Shown here: in pieces, positions 1 to 8,072 of the stretch
Layout of the letters: every line of letters begins with the position of its first letter
Position numbering within the stretch: the stretch's first letter is position 1
Assembly (NCBI GenBank): GCA_964410665.1
Contig: CAYPIE010000114.1
Location: forward strand, 1-16,470
Origin: CAYPIE01 sp964410665
GTDB taxonomy: Bacteria; Planctomycetota; Planctomycetia; Gemmatales; Gemmataceae
Direction of reading: 5' to 3'
Length of the DNA stretch: 16,470 nt
Program-made: the position numbers and the translations under genes
The notes under the pieces: model-generated
Told to the model about the DNA's origin: nothing
Database searches by the model: none
The model's input: the letters and a program-made list of their open reading frames with translations, nothing else

Positions 1-1
1 C

Positions 2-190
2 AGCCCGTTGAATAAGCATGCGGCCGTCTTCTATGGGCAGAACCTGACCGGCGCGGGCGCCGAGATGGTCGACGCCGTGTTCCAGGACGACGCGGGTAAT
101 GAGCTCCAGTTTGACCTCAGCGGCGAACCCGATGACCTCAACCTGCTCGGCCTGGGGATCATCCTCGACAATCTGGAGGATTTGCCCTGA
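2..190 (+). CDS. C-terminal end of an unidentified protein (5' end outside the window)
   Basis: The frame is open from the left edge to a TGA at 188-190 and gives about 62 residues, so this is most likely the tail of a gene starting outside the window. The visible part is acidic (many Asp and Glu, ending in a run rich in Leu, Asp and Asn) and has no Cys, no membrane helix and no motif I recognise. The internal ATG codons lack a ribosome binding site. A stem-loop 14 bases past the stop fits the end of a transcription unit. I cannot assign a function. It could also be a short independent gene starting at the TTG at position 8, but this is less likely. Confidence 0.5.
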   Translation, partial: SPLNKHAAVFYGQNLTGAGAEMVDAVFQDDAGNELQFDLSGEPDDLNLLGLGIILDNLEDLP

Positions 191-204
191 GCCGGGGATC
201 AAAC

Positions 205-234
205 CGAAGGGGGCATGCTTGTCCGCCCCCTTCG
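205..234 (+). terminator. Stem-loop after the first partial gene
   Basis: CGAAGGGGGC (205-214) and GCCCCCTTCG (225-234) form a perfect 10-bp GC-rich stem with a 10-base loop, 14 bases after the TGA at 190. There is no U-tract, so termination is inferred from position and stem strength. Confidence 0.55.
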
Positions 235-482
235 CCCAGCACAGCAGGCTGCCAATGCGGAGTGGTGCCCCCACGCCTGCCAACAAAATCCGTTCAGGAA
301 GTACCGGTCCTCCTTCGACGTCTCGGTGGGAGAGATAACTGTTATTCGATTTACACAATCACGTTCAATAATGTCGATGTTTATGATCGCTGCGAACAAC
401 AATTGAGCAAAAACAGGTTGTATCGATCGTGCGAGTGGAGATAATGGTTGGAGCTTACAACCACCATTTCAGGAATCGCATT

Positions 483-1799
483 ATGTGGACCAACTTGAAG
501 CTGGTTGTTATGGGATCCGTGCTGCTTCTCGGGCCGGTCGGCCTGCGGGTCTGGACCCGGCCAGGCTCAGAGATTCCTCCGGACAACGCTGCCGATGTTG
601 CCGCAGGGCAGCAGCTGTTTACGCACGTCTTCAAACCCAATGATCCGTTGTGTCGCAACGGAGATGGCCTTGGGCCGGTCTTCAATGCGAACTCCTGTGT
701 CGCCTGCCACCACCAAGGCGGGCTGGGCGGTTCGGGCGGACTGGCTCACAACGTCACCACCTTCGTGCGTCAACCAGCCGCCGCGATCGTGGCGCCGCTG
801 CAGGGCGTCGTGCACGCCTTTGCCACTGACCCACGTTTCCAGGAAAGTCTGGCGGTGCTGAGCCGCGAGCTGCCGGCCACCTCACGGCCGACTCTGCAGC
901 AGATCCAGCAAACGCGTTCGGGCATGGTCCACTGTGCGCTCCCCGGCCGGGGCCAGGTGCAGTTGTCGCAGCGAAATACGCCCGCGTTGTTTGGAAGCCG
1001 GGAAATTGATGCGATTCCGGATCGCATCCTAATCGTCCAGGAGCGGCAGCAACGTCTGCGCTGGGGCATGGTCGGCCCAGAGAGTGAAACCGTGCCCGTC
1101 GGTCGAGCGCTGCGACTTGGCGATGGTCGGATTGGCAAGTTCGGCTGGAAGGCCCAGAGTGCCGGGTTGTCCGACTTTGTACAAGCAGCCTGTGCCAACG
1201 AACTCGGCCTGGGGAATCCTGGTCAGTCCCAACCCACCTCACTGGCCTATATCAGTTATACACCCAGTGGCTTGGATCTGAGCCAACAGCAATGTGATCA
1301 AATCACCGCCTTTTGCCGCTCACTGGACCGACCCGTGGAACTCCTGCCCAGTGATCCCCAAACACGTCACCTGGCCGAGGCCGGCCAGCAAGTTTTCCAC
1401 ACCATCGGCTGTACCCACTGTCACACCCCCAACCTTGGCTCCGTAGAGGGAATCTACAGTGACCTGCTGCTGCACCGCATGGGCGTCGAGCTGGTCGGTG
1501 AGGGCGACTACAACGAGCCGATCCCAAGCGTGCCCCCTCCGGGAACACCACGACCTGGCAGCCCCGCGCCCACAGGAGCCCCGCTGGCTGATGAGTGGCG
1601 GACCCCACCGTTGTGGGGGGTGGCCGACTCCGCGCCGTACATGCACGATGGCCGGGCCTTCACGCTGGTTGATGCCATTGCCGCGCACGGCGGCCAGGCT
1701 GCCACCAGCCGCGACCGCTTCCAGCGGCTGCCGCAGCGGAAGCAACAGCAGCTGATCGCCTTCCTGCACACACTCCGTGCCCCGCAGCCGCAACCCTGA
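483..1799 (+). CDS. Di-heme c-type oxidoreductase (DHOR family, MauG/peroxidase-related)
   Basis: The product has 438 residues. Residues about 4-24 form a hydrophobic signal peptide or anchor, so the protein should act outside the cytoplasmic membrane. There are two c-type heme sites: CVACH at 72-76 and CTHCH at 310-314. The segment before the first heme (PNDPLCRNGDGLGPVFNAN) and the C-terminal PPLWGVADSAPYMHDGRAF (Met387, a likely axial heme ligand) are hallmarks of the di-heme oxidoreductase family (COG3488, PF06537). These are periplasmic redox enzymes related to di-heme peroxidases and MauG; the substrate cannot be told from sequence. The ATG at 483 is preferred over upstream GTG 429 and ATG 444 because AGGA at 471-474 is well spaced and the signal peptide then begins at residue 1. 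The next gene follows after 15 bases and is probably cotranscribed. Confidence 0.88.
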   Translation: MWTNLKLVVMGSVLLLGPVGLRVWTRPGSEIPPDNAADVAAGQQLFTHVFKPNDPLCRNGDGLGPVFNANSCVACHHQGGLGGSGGLAHNVTTFVRQPAAAIVAPLQGVVHAFATDPRFQESLAVLSRELPATSRPTLQQIQQTRSGMVHCALPGRGQVQLSQRNTPALFGSREIDAIPDRILIVQERQQRLRWGMVGPESETVPVGRALRLGDGRIGKFGWKAQSAGLSDFVQAACANELGLGNPGQSQPTSLAYISYTPSGLDLSQQQCDQITAFCRSLDRPVELLPSDPQTRHLAEAGQQVFHTIGCTHCHTPNLGSVEGIYSDLLLHRMGVELVGEGDYNEPIPSVPPPGTPRPGSPAPTGAPLADEWRTPPLWGVADSAPYMHDGRAFTLVDAIAAHGGQAATSRDRFQRLPQRKQQQLIAFLHTLRAPQPQP

Positions 1800-1814
1800 C
1801 ACGCGAGGCCGCGG

Positions 1815-2909
1815 ATGATCTATCTGGTCTGCCGCTGCGGCAAACATCTGTCTGCACCGGATGAAGTCGTGAAGCACGGCTGTCTTTGTCCCGGCTGCGG
1901 CAGCCGTCTTGGCGGCCGAGAGCGCGACCGGGACCAAGACGCTGCTGCCCGACGGGTGTTGAAGAAAGCCGAGAAAGCGACCACAACTCTGGTCCGCCAG
2001 CTGGGCGGGCGTAACCCAAGTGCAGACGAAGTGCCCACCTACCGGGTGATGCCGGTCGAGGAGGCCCAGAAGCTGCCGAGTTTCGAGCTGCCAAAGCGCA
2101 AACGTCGCCAACGGGGCGGGCCGGCCAGGCCAGGGGGCCTGGATGAAGGCTGGTTTCTGTTCCTGACCTTCCCGCTGCGCATGAGTAAGTTCCTGGCCCT
2201 CACGGCCTTGCTACTGGCCTGTGCCACGGGCCTAGTGCTGGCCCAGTTACAGAACGATGGCACGCTATCCGGAGGGAACGGACCAGGAGGAGTCGCCTGG
2301 GGCTTGCTGGCGATGTTGCTGGTATTCCTGGCCGGCTACTGGTCGAACCTCCTCACCGCCCTAAGCCGCGGTGAGTCGACTGGATCGCCCTGGGATGTGC
2401 GTGACCTCCGCCACCTCGGCCAAGGCATGCTGCGGGCACTCGTCTGCTTCCTGGCCGGCCCAGCGTGCCTGCTGGCGGTCGCCACCTGGTTCTGGCTGTC
2501 CAGCGGTGAGCTGACCTTCATCGACTACTTCCTCATCTGCGAACTCGTGGCAGTCGCCGCGGCGTACGGGCTGTTTACCCTGACAGCCGTCGCAGTCGAT
2601 GATCGCCTCTCCGCCGCGACCCCCGCCCACACCTTGGCCCTGATCCGCCGACTCGACGTCCGCACCGCGGCCATGGTGGCCAGCCTGGCCGGCACCGTCG
2701 CGCTGGTACACCTGGCCTGGATCTGGTCCAAGCTCACCTCGGTCCATCACAGCGGGACTGCCTGGTTAGGGCTGATCCTGAGCTTCATGAGCCTCCAAGT
2801 ATGCGGCCTTTACCTAGTACTCTGGCTGGGCAAGCGGTGCTCGGAACTCCCGCGGCCACAACCACGCAAAGCGGTCCGGAAACCAGTTGCTTCATCCATG
2901 AAGACTTGA
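1815..2909 (+). CDS. Zinc-ribbon plus six-helix membrane protein, function unknown
   Basis: The product has 364 residues. The N-terminus carries a compact Cys cluster (Cys6, Cys8, Cys23, Cys25, Cys28; pattern CxC then CxCxxC) typical of a small zinc ribbon. A charged linker with a basic patch (about 94-100) follows, then six hydrophobic segments at about 124-145, 160-182, 205-229, 235-261, 285-305 and 315-338. A short basic tail ends the protein. By this pattern it is a polytopic inner-membrane protein with a cytoplasmic zinc-binding head. GAGG at 1805-1808 lies 6 bases before the ATG, and the gene starts 15 bases after the di-heme oxidoreductase stop, so the two probably form an operon. A role in assembling or anchoring the cytochrome is possible but rests only on the neighbourhood. 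I do not recognise a named family. Confidence 0.8.
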   Translation: MIYLVCRCGKHLSAPDEVVKHGCLCPGCGSRLGGRERDRDQDAAARRVLKKAEKATTTLVRQLGGRNPSADEVPTYRVMPVEEAQKLPSFELPKRKRRQRGGPARPGGLDEGWFLFLTFPLRMSKFLALTALLLACATGLVLAQLQNDGTLSGGNGPGGVAWGLLAMLLVFLAGYWSNLLTALSRGESTGSPWDVRDLRHLGQGMLRALVCFLAGPACLLAVATWFWLSSGELTFIDYFLICELVAVAAAYGLFTLTAVAVDDRLSAATPAHTLALIRRLDVRTAAMVASLAGTVALVHLAWIWSKLTSVHHSGTAWLGLILSFMSLQVCGLYLVLWLGKRCSELPRPQPRKAVRKPVASSMKT

Positions 2910-3016
2910 GCGTGGTGCCCCAACCGCGACCAGTCCATTCTCCTCCGAGCCGTGCGGCGGGCACACCCATTATCCCCTGCCCCGACGTGTTTCCATGTTG
3001 CTACTCGTGCGACCGC

Positions 3017-4219
3017 TCAAGTGGTCAAGAATTTGTGAATCCAATTGCACACCTTCCCAGAGGTGGTCAGAGCTGTCGGTTCGGCCTTGGCCCGATCAAC
3101 CAGCGTCTTGACGAAGTTGTTCTTGGTGGCAATAGGATTCAATTGGAAGCCGGCATTACGCAGCATCCCTCCGGCGAAAGGCTTCAGACCGTCGATCATC
3201 TTGACTCCGGCGTCGAAATTGGACTGACTGATCAGCCCACCATCCTCGAACAGTTGCAGATAACGCTTTTTGTCGCCGCAGATGCCACTGTTTAACGTGA
3301 GCGCGGCGATAGTGGGGACCGCCATGGCGTACTTGCGGTAGACCTCACCGAAGACGTCGGCGTGGTTGGCAGCACAGCCAGGCTTTTCCGCCTGCTGCCA
3401 CTCATCGGCACACCACTGACAAAACTCACTCATTTTTATAAGCTCATAAAATCGCCATACGATCTTGACGGCGGCTTCCATGAAAGCGACTATCACTTTG
3501 GTAATGACACTGGCCCCGACCGTAGCCACCGTCAGGGCCGCGTTCCCGGCCCCTTTACAGATGAGGTATAAGCCCTCGAACAGGCTAGTGTTCAGCGCCC
3601 GCTTCAGAGCTTCGACCATGGCCGTGGGATGGCCCGGGACCAGCTCGACCTGGCGGCCGTACCACCAGGTGCGGAACCGGACGACCGCGGCCTCCGCACT
3701 TTTGAAGCCCCCTTTGACAATGTCCAGCCCGCTCTTGACGAACGGGGTCGCTTCTTTGGCGAAGATCTGCACAAACAGAGGGATCAGCCCCTTGACCTGA
3801 CCCAGGATGTATTTGGCACTGCCGAACTTCGCCTGGAGCTCCTTGACAAGCTTGGCCAGGAAGTCTTCGGCCCAGTCCCAGAAGCCCATGGTTACCTTTT
3901 CCAGGCTGCCGCCGAGGTTTTTGGCGATCATTGGCTTGGTCGCCGAAGCGGCTTCCTTGGCGATGCTAAAACCGGCCTGGCCCGTCGTCTTGCCCATGAA
4001 GCCGAGGGCCTCACCGCCAAGGTTGGTGACACCTTCGAGAAACACACTAAACACATTCGGCGACGGGTTCAGATGCCCGAACAGATAAATCACGCCAAGC
4101 CGAGCGTTGGCCTGCCCGTCTTCCAGGGAGGACGCGCTCGGAAAAGGAGGCTCCAGGACCACCTGGCCGCGTCCCCGGGTCTTGGGTTCGGAAATCGCTC
4201 CCGATCGTTCTCGTGTCAT
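3017..4219 (-). CDS. Orphan 400-residue protein rich in amphipathic helices, function unknown
   Basis: The frame is open further upstream, but the ATG at 4219 is chosen because GAGGG lies about 6 bases before it and the upstream extension reads as non-coding. The first 40 residues are polar and probably disordered. Residues about 55-185 are Gly-, Ala- and Lys-rich with repeated amphipathic helices, resembling proteins that associate with membranes or assemble. Residues about 213-258 hold the most hydrophobic stretch (LTVATVGASVITKVIVAF). After it come Cys267 and Cys270 (CQWC) plus Cys282, Cys314 and Cys391, a possible metal or disulfide set. There is no N-terminal signal peptide. I recognise no family. 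Its own strand and divergent upstream neighbour suggest a monocistronic gene. A secreted or pore-like protein is only a guess from composition. Confidence 0.72.
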   Translation of the reverse strand: MTRERSGAISEPKTRGRGQVVLEPPFPSASSLEDGQANARLGVIYLFGHLNPSPNVFSVFLEGVTNLGGEALGFMGKTTGQAGFSIAKEAASATKPMIAKNLGGSLEKVTMGFWDWAEDFLAKLVKELQAKFGSAKYILGQVKGLIPLFVQIFAKEATPFVKSGLDIVKGGFKSAEAAVVRFRTWWYGRQVELVPGHPTAMVEALKRALNTSLFEGLYLICKGAGNAALTVATVGASVITKVIVAFMEAAVKIVWRFYELIKMSEFCQWCADEWQQAEKPGCAANHADVFGEVYRKYAMAVPTIAALTLNSGICGDKKRYLQLFEDGGLISQSNFDAGVKMIDGLKPFAGGMLRNAGFQLNPIATKNNFVKTLVDRAKAEPTALTTSGKVCNWIHKFLTT

Positions 4220-4493
4220 GTTGTCCCTCGGGTTTTCGATAAAGGCTCTCGGTAAGACCACCGGAAAAGCAATGATCGGCGTATGTCGGGGTTGCGAAAC
4301 CATAGCACGGTCAGCTGAAAATGACCACCAACTGGGTCGATGTCGATGGTTTATGGGATTCTCGAGATGGAAACGGACAAGACGGATTTGGGTTGACGGC
4401 TCATTCTGCGGAGCGGTTGTTGCAGGCCACCCAAAAAAGCACAACCCAACAGCATTGACTGCATCTGCCGTCCGCATACCCAGGAGCGATCCG

Positions 4494-5367
4494 ATGGATC
4501 CCTCGACCGACGATCTCGCGGATGCCCCGGGGTTGTACCAACGCATCTGCCCGTTCACCTTCGACCGGGGTGATGGGCAACTGCCCTTTGCCACGCGGCT
4601 GGCCAGGGAGAATGGCTGGTCGTTGGCTTACGCCCGGCGAGCGATTGAGGAGTATCGCCGATTTGTGTTTCTGGCCCTCGTCGCCGGGCATCCGGTCACA
4701 CCCTCCGACCAGGTCGATCAGGTGTGGCATCTGCACCTGACCTACACCCGCTCCTAATGGGAGGAGTTTTGTGGCCAGGTCCTTGACCGCTCCATCCATC
4801 ACGGCCCGACCCGGGGAGGCGGCCAAGTTCGACCGCTGGTGTCAACGCACGCTCGAGCGTTACCGGCATTTCTTTGGCGATGAATCGACCGACCTCTGGC
4901 CGCCCCCCTCGGTCCGCTTCGGCCGTGATGTGCACCACCGCCGCGTCAATACCCAGGAGCACTGGATCATCCCCAAGCCCCGCTTACCTGGCAACCGCTG
5001 GCTGGTCCCCTGCCTACTCGGACTGGTGTCGGTGTTGGCCCTGGCAGGGTTGTCGCGAACCGATTGGCCCGGAGTGGACCAGCACGGGTTCATCCTCGGT
5101 GCGAGCAACCCGTTGCCAGTCGCGATCGCGGGTGCAATCGGGATCGCGCTTTTCCTCGCCACATGGGTCTCCACCCGGCAATGTTCCTAATGCAAGACCT
5201 TCTTTGCGATGAGGAAGACCAGGTAGGTGAAGATCGACCACCATTCCGGTAGGAGCCAAGAAAAATGGCAGTGTCAGCACTGCGACCACGATGAGTGGCG
5301 CAGCGGCGTTGGTGGTGGTCATGGCGGCGGCGGCTGTGGTGACTGTAGCGGCTGTGGCGGTGGTTGA
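4494..5367 (+). pseudogene. Decayed gene: DUF1399/GRDP-like N-terminus, two helices, zinc ribbon, Gly/Cys-rich tail
   Basis: Reading across three in-frame stops and one frameshift restores a coherent product of about 290 residues. It starts at ATG 4494 with AGGAG at 4482-4486. The first segment ends VDQVWHLHLTYTRS at a TAA (4755-4757), but the frame continues WEEFCGQVLDRSIHHGPTRG, as expected for the glycine-rich-domain-protein (DUF1399) family. The frame then shifts by +1 between about 4812 and 4822 and continues AAKFDRWCQRTLERYRHFFG. Two hydrophobic helices follow (about 4997-5056 and 5107-5166). In the same frame a TAA (5188-5190) and a TAG (5224-5226) interrupt a zinc ribbon, CS-stop-C followed by CQHC. 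The product ends in a Gly/Cys tail (GGGHGGGGCGDCSGCGGG) at TGA 5365-5367. TAA ends other genes in this window, so stop reassignment is unlikely. The family name is from memory; the decay is read directly from sequence. Confidence 0.75.
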
Positions 5368-5817
5368 TCGCCAGGCCTCGGAGCCCTTTTGTCCTCAGTC
5401 CCGTACGTAACGAAGTCAAATGCTCCTCAGAAGTTCTACCCGCGCTTCGGTGCGGGTGTGAACCCGCCGCGGCTGGCCGGGCACCACCGAGGCTCAACTG
5501 CCGACGGACGGCCTCGGGAAGATGCGGCCTCTCGGCTCGGCGGGTTCACACCCGCCGTTCAGAAAGAAGCGCCGATACCCCGCGCTAAACGTATATGTGA
5601 GGTCACCTGCCGACACACAGCCGGCCAACCCGACCCGTCGCAGACTCCGGCCATGCCACCCCTCCGCGCTGCCCCAGAGTTTGCCCTGGTAGAATAACCA
5701 GTGGAGAAGTGAGCCTGGCCAGGATCGCGGCCGCAATGATTTCACGACGGATACCGATGCATCTACAGAATGACGATACTGCCCGAATGATCGCAAGCTT
5801 CATGGCAAGCATCCATC
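5368..5817. other. 450-base gap without a gene
   Basis: No open frame here has a plausible start, ribosome site or recognisable product on either strand. The stretch holds the pair of REP-like hairpins described separately. It must also contain the promoter of the TIGR02996-type gene at 5818, but I see no convincing promoter boxes. Confidence 0.5.
5452..5557. repeat. Inverted pair of REP-like hairpins
   Basis: GCGGGTGTGAACCCGCCG (5452-5469) is the exact reverse complement of CGGCGGGTTCACACCCGC (5538-5555), giving 18-bp inverted repeats 68 bases apart. Each arm is also a hairpin by itself: GCGGGT-GTGA-ACCCGC (5452-5467) and CGGCGGGT-TCAC-ACCCGCCG (5538-5557). Two oppositely oriented palindromic units around a short spacer resemble bacterial REP pairs (BIME-like). 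A related hairpin lies at 8821-8843. Alternatively, the structure could act as a transcription stop downstream of the decayed gene. Confidence 0.6.
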
Positions 5818-6462
5818 ATGGCTAACCAACAACCCTTCATCAGCGCCTGTCTGAGCCAACCCGACGAGGATCTCCCCAAACTGGTGTTTGCCGACTGGCT
5901 CGAGGAGCAGGGCAACACCCGCGCGGCCTGGCGGCTACGCCAGTACCTCGGGGTCTACCGCCAGAGTTGGAAGGGTGTCATACGCTGGGAGATCCTCGAC
6001 CGGCTGGCAAGCAACCAGACATTGATCGAAGAAGTGGTGGCCAAGCGCCGAGACGATTTATGGCGATTGGTTGCCTTGACCTTTTTCGAGGTTGTCCAAA
6101 CGCGTGAGCCACTCCCCTTTGAGCCGGTGGTGTGGCAACGTGGTTGGCATGCAGAACGTTATCGTCAAGCCCTTGCCGAAGCGAAATGCCGCATCACCCT
6201 GTATGCTTGCGGTCTCCGCGCGGACTTGGTCCGCGCACGCTCGGCCGCCCAAGCAGCGGAGGATGCGATGGTTTCGACCCAAGATCCAATCCAGGCTGCG
6301 GAGGTACTCCGGAATGCGGCCTACGCCACCCGACTCGCCGGCTCCACCGCAGACCTGGCCCGACTGGCCACCATGACAGTCGCACACGCAACCCAGGGGA
6401 ACGGCTGGTCGGCCGCGATGACCCTGTGGAGACACATCCACGCGACTGACCCAGGATGGTGA
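5818..6462 (+). CDS. TIGR02996-domain protein
   Basis: The product has 214 residues. Residues about 6-45 match the short TIGR02996 module of planctomycetes and related bacteria: a short helix, then a PDED-type acidic turn, then LPKLVFADWLEEQGNTRAAW. This module sits at the start of many otherwise unrelated proteins and has no established biochemical role. The rest is helical and Ala/Arg-rich, with no membrane span, signal peptide or catalytic motif I recognise. ATG 5818 is the only reasonable start, because a TGA in the same frame lies at 5788-5790; there is no clear Shine-Dalgarno sequence. The gene stands alone, converging 62 bases later on the minus-strand kinase. Cytoplasmic location is inferred. 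Confidence 0.82.
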   Translation: MANQQPFISACLSQPDEDLPKLVFADWLEEQGNTRAAWRLRQYLGVYRQSWKGVIRWEILDRLASNQTLIEEVVAKRRDDLWRLVALTFFEVVQTREPLPFEPVVWQRGWHAERYRQALAEAKCRITLYACGLRADLVRARSAAQAAEDAMVSTQDPIQAAEVLRNAAYATRLAGSTADLARLATMTVAHATQGNGWSAAMTLWRHIHATDPGW

Positions 6463-6524
6463 GCGTCCCGCGTAGACCAGCGCCGCCCTCGCGACCCGGC
6501 AGCTCGGTGGCCTGGCAGTAGTGC

Positions 6525-8072
6525 TTAGAACGGACGGAAAAGGATCCAGCCGATGCCGAGCAAAAGGATCATCAGGCCGGCCAAGCATAGCCACACCAAC
6601 CAACCCTGAGAAAAGCGTCGCTCGCCGATGCCGGTCGACCGACCCTCATCCGCAGATCCCAGCGCAACTTGCCCCGTGTGGTGAACCGGTCGCTGCTCCA
6701 GTTCGCCGAGACGTGCCGCGACCTCCGCCGCAGAGGCGGGCCGAGTGGCCGGTTCTTTGGCCAACAGATCAGCGATTAAAGTCGATAGACCGACGGGGAC
6801 TGCCGGGTTCAGTGTGTGTGCCGCCGCCGGCATCTCGTTGGCAAGTTTCATCATGGTGGTGAAGACATCGTCGGCGAAAAACGGTGGTTTCCCTGTCGCC
6901 ATCTGGTACAGAACACAACCAAGGCTGAACAGGTCGCTGCGTGGATCGACTTTCTCACCACTTGCCTGCTCTGGGGACATATAGCCATATGTCCCGATAA
7001 CAACCCCTTGTGCGGTGGACGCCGATTGATTCCCCTGGGTAAAGCGAGCTAGACCAAAGTCGAGTAACAAGATGTGGGTGGCCTCTTCCACGCCCGTAGC
7101 ACCCTCGGCCCGGGTATGCCTGAGCCAAATATTGGCCGGCTTGATGTCGCGATGGATCAGGCCCGCGGCATGGGCCGCGGTTAAGCCTTCGGCCATTTCC
7201 CGACCCAACCGCAAGACTTCCTGGGGGATGAAAGCCCCCTCGATAAGCCGATGATCGAGACTCTCGCCCTCAAGCAGAGGCATCGCCAGGTACGGGACCC
7301 CCTGGTGCTCATCCACGCGATAGATGGGGATAATCCGCTCGTGATCTACCGCCGCCATCGCCCGGGCCTCACGTAAAAAGCGGCGGCGGGCTTCCTTATT
7401 GACCGCGATCTTGGGTTTCATCACCTTGAGGGCGACGAGACGCCTTAGTTGCGTGTCCTCGGCCGCAAACACCAGTCCCATGCTGCCCTGTCCGAGTAGG
7501 CGGCCCACGCGAAACGGACCCATCCAACCCAACTCCTCGCCGGTGGAGGATGGCTCGAGAAAGAACCACGCATCACTCCCCGCCGCGGCAGTAGCCTCCC
7601 CCGGTGGCTGGTTCGCGGGTTTCGCTTGGCCGCTCGCCGCCAACTCGGGGATCGCCAAGCCGTTGTCCGGCCCATCCTCATGGGGATCACGGCTGGCGGC
7701 GGCAAACTCGGCGTCAAAGCGAAGCTGACGCTCAAGCAGCTCGAATTGATGCGGAAAACGCTCGCGGTATTCGTTCAGGTCCGGAGTCTCACCCAATTCA
7801 CATCGTAACAAATATTCACTATAGATCAGGTCGACCAGCGTGGTGGCATCCTGCCCGAGCTCCGGAATGGCCGCAACGTAGACCTCGACCCCCAGGCGAT
7901 CCCCAGCTAGCCAACGCCGGCGTTGATCAAAACGCAGATTGGCCAACCGCTCCTCAGCGCTCGTCCCGGGGATGTGGGCCAACGCTTGGTGGACCGGCGC
8001 GGCGGCGTGCCGCAGCACCGCTGACGGCTCGGCGGGGGACAGCTTGGCGGGGCCATGCTTCGCATCGCTCAT
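6525..8072 (-). CDS. Membrane-anchored Ser/Thr protein kinase (PknB type)
   Basis: The product has 515 residues. A planctomycete-type N-terminal region (about 45-125, helical, ending near QFELLERQLRFD) precedes a complete Hanks-type kinase domain from about 185 to 455. Visible elements are the glycine loop LLGQGSMGLVF (192-202), Lys216 in VALKV, helix-C Glu235, the catalytic loop HRDIKPAN (307-314, Asp309), DFG at 338-340 and GTYGYMSPEQ (360-369). All catalytic residues are present, so it should be active. One hydrophobic helix (about 491-512) ends the protein, leaving no real extracellular domain, unlike many PknB homologues. The ATG at 8072 is chosen because it overlaps the sigma-factor stop (ATGA), implying translational coupling. 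It probably phosphorylates regulatory proteins, perhaps including its sigma partner; the substrate is unknown. Confidence 0.92.
   Translation of the reverse strand: MSDAKHGPAKLSPAEPSAVLRHAAAPVHQALAHIPGTSAEERLANLRFDQRRRWLAGDRLGVEVYVAAIPELGQDATTLVDLIYSEYLLRCELGETPDLNEYRERFPHQFELLERQLRFDAEFAAASRDPHEDGPDNGLAIPELAASGQAKPANQPPGEATAAAGSDAWFFLEPSSTGEELGWMGPFRVGRLLGQGSMGLVFAAEDTQLRRLVALKVMKPKIAVNKEARRRFLREARAMAAVDHERIIPIYRVDEHQGVPYLAMPLLEGESLDHRLIEGAFIPQEVLRLGREMAEGLTAAHAAGLIHRDIKPANIWLRHTRAEGATGVEEATHILLLDFGLARFTQGNQSASTAQGVVIGTYGYMSPEQASGEKVDPRSDLFSLGCVLYQMATGKPPFFADDVFTTMMKLANEMPAAAHTLNPAVPVGLSTLIADLLAKEPATRPASAAEVAARLGELEQRPVHHTGQVALGSADEGRSTGIGERRFSQGWLVWLCLAGLMILLLGIGWILFRPF

Noticed and set aside
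1320..2111. 263-codon minus-strand frame across the di-heme oxidoreductase and its neighbour
   Set aside because: It spans two clearly coding plus-strand genes and has no family resemblance or start signal, as expected in high-GC DNA.
4220..4594. Extra 125 codons upstream of the 400-residue orphan gene
   Set aside because: The extension overlaps the start of the divergent decayed gene and has no ribosome site. The ATG at 4219 has a strong one.
4494..5367. Reassigned stop codons (TAA/TAG read as an amino acid)
   Set aside because: TAA ends intact genes at 12998 and 6525 and TAG ends the fragment at 13336. The decayed gene also has a frameshift, so loss of function is simpler.
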